A DNA stretch of 64,000 bases from Agrobacterium genomosp. 13 str. CFBP 6927. GTDB lineage: Bacteria > Pseudomonadota > Alphaproteobacteria > Rhizobiales > Rhizobiaceae. The position numbers and the translations under genes are program-made. The notes under the pieces are model-generated. The model saw nothing but the letters and a program-made list of their open reading frames with translations, searched no databases and was not told the origin of the DNA. Below are positions 7,818 to 18,011 of the stretch, piece after piece. Where the stretch lies: the NCBI GenBank assembly GCA_900012615.1, contig LT009757.1:1026596-1090595 (forward strand), in the 5' to 3' direction. The stretch's first letter is position 1, and every line of letters begins with the position of its first letter.

Positions 7818-9317
7818 TCAGCCTTCCCGCCGCGACAGGCAGCGACCGACACTGTCTCGCCAGCCGGCGATGGCATTTTTCCGCTCAGCCTCATCCATAT
7901 CGGGATTGAAACGGCGGTCGCGTTTCCAATGGGCGGCAAAGGCTTCACGATCTGGCCAGATGCTGGCGCGTGAGGCAGCGAGCCAGGCCGCACCCAGAAT
8001 GGTGGTTTCCAGAAATACCGGACGATCCACCGGTGCGGCGAGAACATCGGCCAGCCGCTGCATGGTCCAGTCGGAGGCGACCATGCCGCCATCAACCCTC
8101 AACACCGTCTTGCCATTGTCGCCCGCCCAGTCCTTGCGCATGGCGTCCAGCAGATCAAAAGTCTGATAGGCGACGCTTTCCAGCGCCGCGCGGGCAAATT
8201 CCGCAGGTCCTGTGCCGCGCGTCAGGCCGAAAATCGCGCCCCGCGCCTCTGCATCCCAATAGGGAGCGCCGAGGCCGGTGAAAGCCGGCACCAGATAGAC
8301 CCGCTGCTTGGGATCGGCTTTTTCGGCAAGCGCGCTGACTTCGGAGGCGACCGAAATGAAGCCCAGCTCGTCACGCAGCCATTGCACCGCCGCACCCGCA
8401 ATGAAGATAGAGCCTTCAAGCGCATAGGTCGTCACACCGTCGAGACGATAGGCAATTGTCGTGAGCAGCCGATTTGTCGAAGTCACGCGGTCGGTGCCGG
8501 TGTTAAGAAGCGCAAAACAGCCGGTGCCGTAGGTCGATTTCATCATGCCCGGTTCGAAGCAGGCATTGCCGATCACGGCCGCCTGCTGGTCGCCCGCCAC
8601 ACCGAGGATCGGGATTTCCGCGCCCAGAAGCGACTTGTCCGTCACGCCGAAATCGGCGGCGCAATCCAGCACCTCTGGCAGCATGGCGCGAGGAATATCG
8701 AGGATGGACAGCAACTCGTCATCCCAGGCATTGTCTTCGATATTGTAGATCAGCGTTCGCGAGGCGTTGGTCGCATCGGTCACATGGCGGCGACCGCCGG
8801 TGAGGCGGTAGATCAGGAAACTATCGACCGTGCCAAAGCATATTTCGCCCTTCACGGCTTTTTCGCGAAGGCCGCTGACGCTATCCAGAAGCCATTTGAG
8901 CTTGGTGCCGGAAAAATACGGGTCGAGCAGCAGGCCGGTCTTTTTCGAAAAAAGCGGCTCCAGCCCCTGTCGTTTCAGATCTTCGCAAATGGGCGCGGCA
9001 CGGCGATCCTGCCAGACCACCGCCCGGTGCACGGCTTCGCCGGTGTTGCGGTCCCAGAGCACCGTCGTTTCACGCTGGTTGGTGATGCCGATCGCTTCGA
9101 TGTCGGAAGCGGCGATGCCGGCATCGGCGAGCGCCAGCCGGATGGTTTCGAGCACGCTTTTCCAGATATCCTCTGCATCGTGTTCCACCCAGCCGGAGGC
9201 CGGGAAATGCTGCGGAAATTCTCGCTGTCCGACACCGATGACCCGCATGTCGCGATCAAAGACCATCGACCGTGTCGATGTCGTTCCCTGATCGATCGCC
9301 AGAATATAACCGCCCAT
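7818..9317 (-). CDS. glpK: Glycerol kinase
   Basis: A 499-residue FGGY-family kinase converting glycerol and ATP to sn-glycerol 3-phosphate in the cytoplasm. The N-terminus has the ATP phosphate loop [13 protein letters not shown]. Further markers are [29 protein letters not shown], and the C-terminal [18 protein letters not shown]. The length matches E. coli GlpK. The start at 9317 has GGGAG at the right spacing. It is the last gene of the glp operon, separated from glpV by a strong GC hairpin. The ABC importer brings glycerol in and GlpD oxidises the product. Confidence 0.96.
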   Translation of the reverse strand: MGGYILAIDQGTTSTRSMVFDRDMRVIGVGQREFPQHFPASGWVEHDAEDIWKSVLETIRLALADAGIAASDIEAIGITNQRETTVLWDRNTGEAVHRAVVWQDRRAAPICEDLKRQGLEPLFSKKTGLLLDPYFSGTKLKWLLDSVSGLREKAVKGEICFGTVDSFLIYRLTGGRRHVTDATNASRTLIYNIEDNAWDDELLSILDIPRAMLPEVLDCAADFGVTDKSLLGAEIPILGVAGDQQAAVIGNACFEPGMMKSTYGTGCFALLNTGTDRVTSTNRLLTTIAYRLDGVTTYALEGSIFIAGAAVQWLRDELGFISVASEVSALAEKADPKQRVYLVPAFTGLGAPYWDAEARGAIFGLTRGTGPAEFARAALESVAYQTFDLLDAMRKDWAGDNGKTVLRVDGGMVASDWTMQRLADVLAAPVDRPVFLETTILGAAWLAASRASIWPDREAFAAHWKRDRRFNPDMDEAERKNAIAGWRDSVGRCLSRREG

Positions 9318-9343
9318 TATGTCACTCCCTTTCAAACGCAATG

Positions 9344-9367
9344 ACCGGGGCGGCAAGCCGCCCCGGT
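9344..9367 (-). other. Intercistronic hairpin between glpV and glpK
   Basis: A perfect 11-bp GC-rich stem, ACCGGGGCGGC/GCCGCCCCGGT with a 2-base loop, without a following T run. It probably shields the 3' end of the glpV message or attenuates glpK, so that the binding protein is made in excess. Confidence 0.55.
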
Positions 9368-9387
9368 TTCAAGATTTGGTGCAGACA

Positions 9388-11109
<1,722 letters not shown>

Positions 11110-11149
11110 ATCAGTCCTCCCAGGGGTTTGCGATTGCATGAAGTCTGCG

Positions 11150-11173
11150 GGTGCGGTTTTCCTCCGCCGCACC
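11150..11173 (-). other. Intercistronic hairpin between glpU and glpV
   Basis: Stem GGTGCGG (11150-11156) with CCGCACC (11167-11173) in the 75-base gap upstream of glpV. No T run follows on the coding strand. A second element that may set glpV expression apart from the upstream genes. Confidence 0.4.
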
Positions 11174-11184
11174 TTTTTCCTGCT

Positions 11185-11478
11185 CTAGACAAAACGGAAA
11201 ACGCCGATGGCGTAGACCAAGGATAGAGCGAGAGCCCACCACAGGTTCGGGCCGACCAGCCCGAGCCATGCGAGATGAATGAAGGCGCTGCCGAGCAGCG
11301 AGATGAACAGCCTGTCACCGCGCGTCGTCTCGAAACGCAAGAGGCCGAAGCGGGGATTGCCGCCGGGCGAAAGATATTCCCAGAACCACATGCCGACGAG
11401 CAGCACGGCGATGGCAGCGAAAAACGCGGCTGTCGCCCAAGTCCACGCCATCCAGGAAAAATCGGGCATCTTCGTCAT
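11185..11478 (-). CDS. glpU: Small membrane protein of the glycerol ABC transporter
   Basis: A 97-residue protein with three hydrophobic segments (about residues 8-32, 54-74 and 77-95), separated by a short polar stretch PGGNPRFGLLRFETTRGDRL. It belongs to the small DUF2160-like membrane proteins found only next to this kind of glycerol importer. Its function is not established; a chaperone or auxiliary subunit of the permease is possible. The start at 11478 was chosen because it lies 2 bases after the glpQ stop, and upstream codons would overlap glpQ. The symbol follows the rhizobial glp operon. Confidence 0.75.
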   Translation of the reverse strand: MTKMPDFSWMAWTWATAAFFAAIAVLLVGMWFWEYLSPGGNPRFGLLRFETTRGDRLFISLLGSAFIHLAWLGLVGPNLWWALALSLVYAIGVFRFV

Positions 11479-11480
11479 GG

Positions 11481-12392
11481 TCAAACCCTCCCCAGTGCAA
11501 AGCCCTTGGCGATGTAATTGCGGACAAACCAGATCACCAGCGCACCCGGAATGAGCGTCAGCACGCCGGCGGCGGCAAGCAGGCCCCAATCCATGCCGGC
11601 GGCGGAAACGGTTCGTGTCATCGTCGCGGCGATCGGCTTGGCGTCGGTCGTCGTCAGCGTGCGGGCGATCAGAAGCTCAACCCACGAGAACATGAAGCTG
11701 AAGAAGCAGGCGACACCGATGCCGGAGGCGATGAGCGGCATGAAAATCTTCACGAAGAATTTCGGGAAGGAGTAGCCGTCAATATAGGCGGTCTCGTCGA
11801 TTTCCTTCGGCACGCCGGACATGAAACCTTCGAGGATCCACACCGCCAGCGGCACGTTGAACAGGCAATGCGCCAGCGCCACGGCGATATGCGTGTCGAT
11901 AAGCCCGAAAGCCGAATAGAGCTGGAAGAAGGGCAGCGCGAAAACGGCGGGCGGCGCCATGCGGTTGGTCAAAAGCCAGAAGAACAGATGCTTGTCACCG
12001 AGAAAACGATAACGCGAGAAGGCATAGGCCGCCGGGAGCGCTGCGGCGACCGAGATCACCATGTTCATGACGACGTAGATGATCGAGTTGATGTAACCCG
12101 AATACCAGGAGGAATCGGTAAAGATCGTCCGGTAGTTCTGAAGCGTCGGCTGGTGCGGATAAAGCGTCATGGACGACACGATTTCCGCATTCGTCTTGAA
12201 GCTCATATTGATGAGCCAGTAGATCGGCACAAGCAGAAGGATGATGTAGATCGTCGGCACAAGCCAGGAAAAGCGCGATGGTCCGTGGCGGCGGCGGGAG
12301 CGTGCGGCAATGCCTGATAATCCCGCCGAGGCGGCTTTTACCGGCGAATTTCCCATCCGTTCCATGCCTGTGGTGACATCAGAGGCGCTCAT
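11481..12392 (-). CDS. glpQ: Glycerol ABC transporter permease
   Basis: A 303-residue inner-membrane permease of the MalG type. After a 40-residue basic cytoplasmic tail come six hydrophobic segments. The EAA loop that contacts the ATPase reads EIDETAYIDGYSFPKFFVKIFMPL. It pairs with GlpP to form the channel. The gene is 3 bases downstream of glpP and is followed after 2 bases by glpU, so translation is probably coupled. This is not the phosphodiesterase that carries the name GlpQ in E. coli. Confidence 0.88.
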   Translation of the reverse strand: MSASDVTTGMERMGNSPVKAASAGLSGIAARSRRRHGPSRFSWLVPTIYIILLLVPIYWLINMSFKTNAEIVSSMTLYPHQPTLQNYRTIFTDSSWYSGYINSIIYVVMNMVISVAAALPAAYAFSRYRFLGDKHLFFWLLTNRMAPPAVFALPFFQLYSAFGLIDTHIAVALAHCLFNVPLAVWILEGFMSGVPKEIDETAYIDGYSFPKFFVKIFMPLIASGIGVACFFSFMFSWVELLIARTLTTTDAKPIAATMTRTVSAAGMDWGLLAAAGVLTLIPGALVIWFVRNYIAKGFALGRV

Positions 12393-12395
12393 GTC

Positions 12396-13262
12396 TCAAG
12401 TCTCCGCGTCGTGGCTGGTCATGACGGTGTAGAACACCCAAGACAGCAGCAGGATGATGAGGAAGTAGATCAGCGACATGGCCGCAGCCGGCCCGAGGTC
12501 GAACTGGCCGAGCGCCATCTTCACGAGATCGATGGACAGGAAGGTGGTGGAGTTGCCCGGACCGCCGCCGGTGACGACGAAAGGCTCGGTATAGATCATG
12601 AAACTGTCCATGAAGCGCAGCAGGAAAGCGATCAGCAACACCCGCTTCATCTTCGGCAATTGAATGAACCGGAATACCGCAAAACGCGATGCGCCATCGA
12701 TCCTTGCCGCCTGATAATAGGCATCCGGAATGGACACGAGGCTGGCGTAGCACAGGAGCACGACAAGGCTCGTCCAGTGCCAGACATCCATGATGACGAC
12801 GGTGATCCAGGCATCGAGCGGATCGTTGACATAGTTGTAATCAAGCCCCAGCTGATTGGCGTAATAACCGAGCAGGCCGATATCGCTGCGGCCGAAGACC
12901 TGCCAGATCGTGCCCACGACATTCCACGGCACCAGCAACGGCAGCGCCATGGTGACAAGGCAAACAGGCACGCCGATGCCGGATTTCGGCATCTTGAGCG
13001 CGATGAAGATGCCGAGCGGAATTTCAATCGCCAGAATGATGCCGGAAAACAGCAGGTTGCGCCCCAGCGCATCCCAGAACCGGTCCGATGCCAGAATTTC
13101 CTCGAACCACTGCGTTCCGGCCCAGAAGAACTGGTTGTTGCCGAACGTATCCTGCACCGAATAATTCACGACGGTCATCAGCGGAATGACGGCGGAAAAG
13201 GCAACCAGCACCAGCACCGGCAGCACCATGAACCACGCCTTGTTGTTCCAGCTCTTTTCCAT
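12396..13262 (-). CDS. glpP: Glycerol ABC transporter permease
   Basis: A 288-residue permease of the MalF/UgpA type, with a short N-terminal tail (MEKSWNNKAWF) and six hydrophobic segments. The EAA loop is IPDAYYQAARIDGASRFAVFRFIQLP. It forms the importer channel with GlpQ. It starts 2 bases after the glpT stop within a tightly packed operon. The assignment to glycerol rests on operon context. Confidence 0.88.
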   Translation of the reverse strand: MEKSWNNKAWFMVLPVLVLVAFSAVIPLMTVVNYSVQDTFGNNQFFWAGTQWFEEILASDRFWDALGRNLLFSGIILAIEIPLGIFIALKMPKSGIGVPVCLVTMALPLLVPWNVVGTIWQVFGRSDIGLLGYYANQLGLDYNYVNDPLDAWITVVIMDVWHWTSLVVLLCYASLVSIPDAYYQAARIDGASRFAVFRFIQLPKMKRVLLIAFLLRFMDSFMIYTEPFVVTGGGPGNSTTFLSIDLVKMALGQFDLGPAAAMSLIYFLIILLLSWVFYTVMTSHDAET

Positions 13263-13264
13263 GG

Positions 13265-14335
13265 TCAGGCCCCCATCTTCACGCGCCAGGAATCGGCAAA
13301 GACGCCGATGGCGGCCGGATCGAAGCGAACACCCGCTTCCGCCGGGATTTCCTCGTCTTCGGCCACGACGATCGCGAGTTTCTGGCCGGCGAACCGGGCA
13401 CGCACGATCTTCTGTCGGCCAATATCCTCGACCTTGTCGACGATGATCGGCATGCCGCCCCGCTCCAGCCGGATAAATTCCGGGCGGACACCAATCTCGA
13501 TGCGCTGCGCGCCATCGACCTTTGGTACACCGGCGAGCGGCACACCAAGACCGCCGACCACCGCGGTCGCGCCGTCTATCTTGGCGGGAAGCACATTCAT
13601 GCCCGGCGAGCCGATGAAATAACCGACAAACGTATGTCCCGGCCGCTCGAAAAGCTCGGCCGGCGTGCCGATCTGAACGATCTGTCCGTCATACATCACC
13701 ACCACCTTGTCGGCGAAGGTCAGCGCTTCGGTCTGGTCATGGGTGACATAGACCATGGTGAAACCGGATTGCCGGTGCAGCCGCTTCAGCTGCGAGCGGA
13801 GCACCCATTTCATATGCGGGTCGATCACCGTCAGCGGTTCGTCAAAAAGGATGGCGTTGACGTCGGAGCGCACCAGCCCGCGCGCCAGCGAAATCTTCTG
13901 CTTCTGGTCCGCCGTCAGACCGCGGGCGCGGCGTTTGGCCATGCCGGACAGATCGGTCATTTCGAGGATGTCCCGCACCCGGCGGTCCACTTCGGCTTCC
14001 GGCACATGCCGGTTGCGCAGCGGAAAGGCCAGATTGTCATAGACCGTCATCGTGTCGTAGACGACCGGGAACTGGAACACCTGCGCGATGTTACGGTCTT
14101 CGGTGGCGAGATCGGTGACGTCCGTTCCATCAAAGGCGATGCGTCCTTCGGAAGGACGCAGCAGCCCGGAAATGATGTTGAGCAGCGTGGTCTTGCCGCA
14201 GCCGGAAGGGCCGAGCAGCGCATAGGCGCCGCCATCCTCCCATTCGTGATGCACCTCTTTCAGGGCATAGTCGCCAGCGGCCTGCGCCTTGGCATTATAG
14301 GCGTGGCGGATGTGATCGAGCGTGATGCGTGCCAT
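13265..14335 (-). CDS. glpT: Glycerol ABC transporter ATPase with degenerate signature motif
   Basis: A 356-residue ATPase of the sugar-importer (UgpC/MalK) class with a C-terminal TOBE-type regulatory domain. Walker A is GPSGCGKTT (residues 42-50), Walker B ILFDE (162-166), and the switch histidine is H199 in VTHD. The ABC signature is LTADQ (140-144) in place of LSGGQ. It pairs with GlpS, which has an intact signature but no switch histidine. The heterodimer should therefore have one consensus and one degenerate ATP site. The symbol follows the rhizobial operon and is unrelated to the E. coli antiporter GlpT. Confidence 0.88.
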   Translation of the reverse strand: MARITLDHIRHAYNAKAQAAGDYALKEVHHEWEDGGAYALLGPSGCGKTTLLNIISGLLRPSEGRIAFDGTDVTDLATEDRNIAQVFQFPVVYDTMTVYDNLAFPLRNRHVPEAEVDRRVRDILEMTDLSGMAKRRARGLTADQKQKISLARGLVRSDVNAILFDEPLTVIDPHMKWVLRSQLKRLHRQSGFTMVYVTHDQTEALTFADKVVVMYDGQIVQIGTPAELFERPGHTFVGYFIGSPGMNVLPAKIDGATAVVGGLGVPLAGVPKVDGAQRIEIGVRPEFIRLERGGMPIIVDKVEDIGRQKIVRARFAGQKLAIVVAEDEEIPAEAGVRFDPAAIGVFADSWRVKMGA

Positions 14336-14347
14336 GACCGATCTCCC

Positions 14348-15418
14348 TTACGCCGCTTTGCCGATGGCGCGGCCGTCTACATCAAAAGCCATCAGGTGCC
14401 GTGTATCGAGAAACAGCTCGATATCCCTGTCCGGCTCGATGTCGTGAATGCCATGCGCCAGCATGACCCAGCGCCGGCCCGAAAACTCCACATGGACGAA
14501 ACTTTCCGACCCGGCGATTTCCGAAATCAGCGTCCGCGCCCGGATGGATTGCCGCGCCTCGCCCTTCGCATGCGGGAAAAGATGATGCGGCTGGAAGGCG
14601 ATGGTCAAAGGGCCATCCGGCACGGCGGCAAGATGCGCCGGCACCGCAATCACTGCCTGGTCAGCACGGGTAAATGCACCGCCCGCCTTGACGACCTCGA
14701 TGGTGTTGAGCGGCGGATCTGCAAAAATTTCTGCGGTGACGATGTCCACCGGACGCCGGTAAACCTCGATGGTGCGGCTGAACTGCGTTACCCTGCCCTC
14801 ATTGAGCGTTGCGGTATTGCCGCCCAAAAGCAGCGCCTCGGAAGGTTCTGTCGTCGCATAAACGAAGATCGCGCCGGATTCGGCGAAGATGCGCGGCAGT
14901 TCCTCGCGCAATTCCTCGCGCAGCTTGTAATCGAGATTGGCCAGCGGCTCATCGAGCAGCACCAGATTGGCGTTCTTGACGATGGCGCGGGCAAGTGCCG
15001 TTCGCTGCTGCTGGCCGCCGGAAAGATTGAGAGGCGTACGGTCAAGATAAGGCGTCAGCTTCAAAAGCTCGGCGGCTTTCCTCACTTCCCTGTCGATGGT
15101 CGCCTGATCCTTGCCAGCAACGCGCATGGGCGAGGCGATGTTTTCGTAAACGCTCAGCGCCGGATAATTGATGAATTGCTGATAGACCATGGCGACGTTG
15201 CGTTTCTGCACCGGCCATCCCGTCACGTCCTCCCCGTTAAAGAAGATCGCGCCGCCGCTTGGCTTGTCCAGCCCGGCCATCAGCCGCATCAGCGTCGTTT
15301 TGCCCGAAAGTGTCGGTCCAAGCAGGACGTTCAGGCTTCCGCGCTGTAACGTCAGATCGGTCGGGTGAATATGATATTCACCACCCGCCATCTTCGAGAC
15401 GTTTCGCAATTCAAGCAT
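14348..15418 (-). CDS. glpS: Glycerol ABC transporter ATPase lacking the switch histidine
   Basis: A 356-residue ATPase, paralogue of the next gene. Walker A is GPTLSGKTT (residues 34-42), the signature LSGGQQQR is intact (132-139), and Walker B is VLLDE (153-157). At the H-loop, where GlpT has VTHD, this protein has ATTE, so histidine is replaced by T190. It complements GlpT's defects: the site using GlpT's Walker motifs and GlpS's signature is canonical, the other is not. It begins 37 bases after glpD and is separated from glpT by 12. Confidence 0.88.
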   Translation of the reverse strand: MLELRNVSKMAGGEYHIHPTDLTLQRGSLNVLLGPTLSGKTTLMRLMAGLDKPSGGAIFFNGEDVTGWPVQKRNVAMVYQQFINYPALSVYENIASPMRVAGKDQATIDREVRKAAELLKLTPYLDRTPLNLSGGQQQRTALARAIVKNANLVLLDEPLANLDYKLREELREELPRIFAESGAIFVYATTEPSEALLLGGNTATLNEGRVTQFSRTIEVYRRPVDIVTAEIFADPPLNTIEVVKAGGAFTRADQAVIAVPAHLAAVPDGPLTIAFQPHHLFPHAKGEARQSIRARTLISEIAGSESFVHVEFSGRRWVMLAHGIHDIEPDRDIELFLDTRHLMAFDVDGRAIGKAA

Positions 15419-15455
15419 GGTGATCCAAAGCCTCCTCCGCTTGTCGTCCGGATCG

Positions 15456-16979
15456 TCAGATTGCCTTCAAGCGTTCCCCTGCAATGTCGTCGATATAAGT
15501 CTCCAGCCCGCGCACCTCTTCAGGCGTGAAGAAAAGGCCCTGCTTGGTGCGCCGCCACAGAATATCCTCCGCCGTCAGCGCCCATTCCCGCGCCATCAGC
15601 CAGCGGACCTCGGCCTCATAAAGCGTGCCCCCGAAATGACGGCCTAGTGCTGACGCCTCCGTGGCAGAGCCGATCAGCGCCGCCGCATCCGTTCCGTAAC
15701 AACGCACAAGCCGCTTGGCATGACGCTCTTCGAGAAAGGGGTAACGCGACCGGAGGGTAGTGACCTCCGCGGCATAGGCCTCGGCACCGAAATTTCCACC
15801 CGGCAAATGCGAACCAGCCGTCCATGGCGCGCCCTTTTCACCCAGCGCATCGCCGATTTTTTCAAGAGCATGTTCGGCAAGCCGCCGATAGGTGGTGAGC
15901 TTGCCGCCGAAAATATTGAGAAGCGGTGCTTCGCCTTCCGCCCCTTCGGTTTTCAGCACATAATCGCGGGTCGCTTCCTGCGCTTTCGACGCGCCGTCAT
16001 CGAAAAGCGGCCGCACGCCGGAATAGGTCCAGACGATGTCCGCCTGTGTAACCGGCTCGGCAAAATATTCGCTTGCCGCGCTGCAAAGATAGCTGATTTC
16101 CTCCTCGGTAATCCTAACAGCCCGGGGGTCGGCGGTATAGTCGCGATCCGTCGTGCCGATCAGCGTAAAATCCTGTTCGTAAGGGATGGCGAAGATGATG
16201 CGCCCGTCCGGATTCTGGAAGAAATAGGCGCGTGGATCGGCAAACTTCCTGCGCACGATGATGTGGCTGCCCTGTACCAGGCGAACATTGTGGACATTGT
16301 TTTTGCCGAATGTCGAAGACAGAACCTTGTCCACCCAGGGGCCGGCGGCATTCACCAGCATGCGCGCGCGATAGGTAGCGGTTTCACCGGCAGCACTTTT
16401 CGTTTCAACCCGCCAGAAGGCGCCTTCGCGTCGCGCCGAAACCACTTGCGTGCGGTTAAGGATCAAAGCGCCGCGATCGGCGGCATCACGGGCGTTCAGC
16501 ACCACGAGACGGGCATCGTCCACCCAGCCGTCGGAATATTCGAAGGCGCGGGCGAAAATCGGCTTCAGCGGTTTTCCGGCGGGGTCGCGGCGCAGATCGA
16601 GCGAGCGCGTGGCAGGCAAAAGCTTGCGGCCGCCAAGGTGATCATAAAGAAAAAGCCCGAGACGCACGAGCCAGGCCGGACGCACGCCGCCCTTCTGGAA
16701 CGGCAGGACGAAGCGCATCGGCCAGATGATGTGCGGCGCCATGGCCCACAGCACCTCGCGCTCCATCAGCGCCTCACGCACCAGACGAAACTCATAATGT
16801 TCGAGATAACGCAAACCACCGTGAATAAGCTTGGTAGCGGCGGACGAGGTTCCGGAGGCGAAATCGTTCATTTCCGCAAGTGCGACGGAATAACCTCTGC
16901 CGACGGCGTCACGCGCGATACCGCAGCCATTGATGCCGCCGCCGATCACGAAAATATCGTGGATTGCCTCGTCAGACAT
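15456..16979 (-). CDS. glpD: Aerobic glycerol-3-phosphate dehydrogenase
   Basis: A 507-residue FAD enzyme of the DAO family, peripheral to the inner membrane, oxidising sn-glycerol 3-phosphate to dihydroxyacetone phosphate and passing electrons to ubiquinone. The N-terminus carries the FAD dinucleotide fold DIFVIGGGINGCGIARDAVGRGYSV, followed by the family signature SSAATKLIHGGLRYLEHYEF. The C-terminal domain follows GGKLTTYRRLAEHALEKIG. Length matches E. coli GlpD. GGGAGAG precedes the ATG. It has its own promoter/operator region downstream of glpR. Confidence 0.96.
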   Translation of the reverse strand: MSDEAIHDIFVIGGGINGCGIARDAVGRGYSVALAEMNDFASGTSSAATKLIHGGLRYLEHYEFRLVREALMEREVLWAMAPHIIWPMRFVLPFQKGGVRPAWLVRLGLFLYDHLGGRKLLPATRSLDLRRDPAGKPLKPIFARAFEYSDGWVDDARLVVLNARDAADRGALILNRTQVVSARREGAFWRVETKSAAGETATYRARMLVNAAGPWVDKVLSSTFGKNNVHNVRLVQGSHIIVRRKFADPRAYFFQNPDGRIIFAIPYEQDFTLIGTTDRDYTADPRAVRITEEEISYLCSAASEYFAEPVTQADIVWTYSGVRPLFDDGASKAQEATRDYVLKTEGAEGEAPLLNIFGGKLTTYRRLAEHALEKIGDALGEKGAPWTAGSHLPGGNFGAEAYAAEVTTLRSRYPFLEERHAKRLVRCYGTDAAALIGSATEASALGRHFGGTLYEAEVRWLMAREWALTAEDILWRRTKQGLFFTPEEVRGLETYIDDIAGERLKAI

Positions 16980-17035
16980 AAACTCTCCCGCGCTTTCATC
17001 GACGCTCTCCTCATCGACATATTGAAAGCACGGAC

Positions 17036-17070
17036 ATCTAATTCGAAGACAAAACGAATGTCAAACGAAA
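17036..17070 (-). promoter_or_regulatory. glpD promoter with GlpR-type repeats
   Basis: On the minus strand TTGACA (17064-17059) and TTAGAT (17041-17036) are 17 bases apart. TTTCGTTT (17070-17063) overlaps the -35 box and TTCGTTTT lies in the spacer (17058-17051). TTCGTTT-like half-sites also flank the glpR promoter, which supports GlpR as the repressor of both. Confidence 0.6.
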
Positions 17071-17086
17071 TTCCGATGACGTGAGA

Positions 17087-17860
17087 TCAGGCCTCACGCG
17101 CCTCGGTTTCAATCAGCCGAACGTCATGATCTGCACAGATAGAACGGATCGAATCGACCGGACAATGATCGGTGATAAAGGTATGCACCTGCGAAAGATG
17201 GCCGATGCGCACCGGGGCCGTGCGCTCGAATTTGAGCGAATCCGACACCAGAATAACATGGCGGGCATTGGAAATGATCGCCTGCGCAACCTTGACCTCG
17301 CGGAAGTCGAAGTCCAGCAGGGCGCCGTCCTCATCAATGGCCGAAACGCCGATGACGGCGAAATCGACCTTGAACTGGCGGATGAAATCCACTGCCGCCT
17401 CGCCGACGATGCCGCCATCGGAACCACGCACGACGCCGCCCGCAATCACCACCTCGATACCCGGGAAAACCCGCAACCTGTTGGCAACATTGATATTGTT
17501 TGTGATGACCATCAATTCGTGATGGTCCGCCAGCGCTTCTCCCACCGCTTCAGTCGTCGTGCCGATGTTAATGAAAAGCGACGAGTTATTGGGAATGAGG
17601 GCGGCAGCGGCAGCGCCGATCGCCTGTTTTTCAACGGAAGCAATGGCGCGGCGCGCCTCGTATTTGACGTTCTCGTTGCCGCTTGGAAAAAGCGCGCCAC
17701 CGTGGATGCGCGTCAGCACCCGCGTGTCGCAGAGGTCGTTGAGGTCCTTGCGGATCGTCTGAGGGGTCACCGAAAACCGCGCCGCCAGCTCATCCACCAG
17801 CACCCGCCCGTTCGCTTTTGCCAGCGCAACGATTTCATCCTGACGCGGTGTAAGCAGCAT
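17087..17860 (-). CDS. glpR: DeoR-family glycerol regulon repressor
   Basis: A 257-residue DeoR-family repressor. The N-terminal helix-turn-helix (RQDEIVALAKANGRVLVDELAARFSVTPQTIRKDLNDL) is followed by the family hinge THGGA-like motif RIHGGAL and a sugar-phosphate-sensing domain (FINIGTTTEAVGEAL, VIAGGVVRGSDGGIVGEAAVDFIRQ). By family precedent it binds glycerol 3-phosphate, which releases it from DNA. It is first in the glp cluster and probably represses itself and glpD onward. Confidence 0.9.
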   Translation of the reverse strand: MLLTPRQDEIVALAKANGRVLVDELAARFSVTPQTIRKDLNDLCDTRVLTRIHGGALFPSGNENVKYEARRAIASVEKQAIGAAAAALIPNNSSLFINIGTTTEAVGEALADHHELMVITNNINVANRLRVFPGIEVVIAGGVVRGSDGGIVGEAAVDFIRQFKVDFAVIGVSAIDEDGALLDFDFREVKVAQAIISNARHVILVSDSLKFERTAPVRIGHLSQVHTFITDHCPVDSIRSICADHDVRLIETEAREA

Positions 17861-17882
17861 TTCACCCTCCCTCCTCTTTCAA

Positions 17883-17924
17883 TTTTTTCGTTTTATTGAA
17901 GAGCGAACGAAAAACCAATGTCAA
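17883..17924 (-). promoter_or_regulatory. glpR promoter with inverted GlpR-type repeat
   Basis: A consensus -35 TTGACA sits at 17924-17919 on the minus strand, with TTCAAT about 18 bases downstream. Between and after them TTTTTCGTT (17914-17906) and AACGAAAAA (17892-17884) form an inverted repeat with a 13-base spacer, using the same TTCGTT core as the glpD promoter. The layout suggests autoregulation. Confidence 0.6.
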
Positions 17925-18011
17925 GGGACGGTTTTATGGCCGCCTCTGGCAAGAGATGGACGGCTGACAAAAGCAATGCCGTAAGCCAAAAGAAGATGCT
18001 TGAATGGCTTA

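Noticed and set aside
13634..15349. Plus-strand 571-codon frame across glpS and glpT
   Set aside because: It runs across two well-defined ATPase genes on the other strand and has no ribosome site or recognisable fold.
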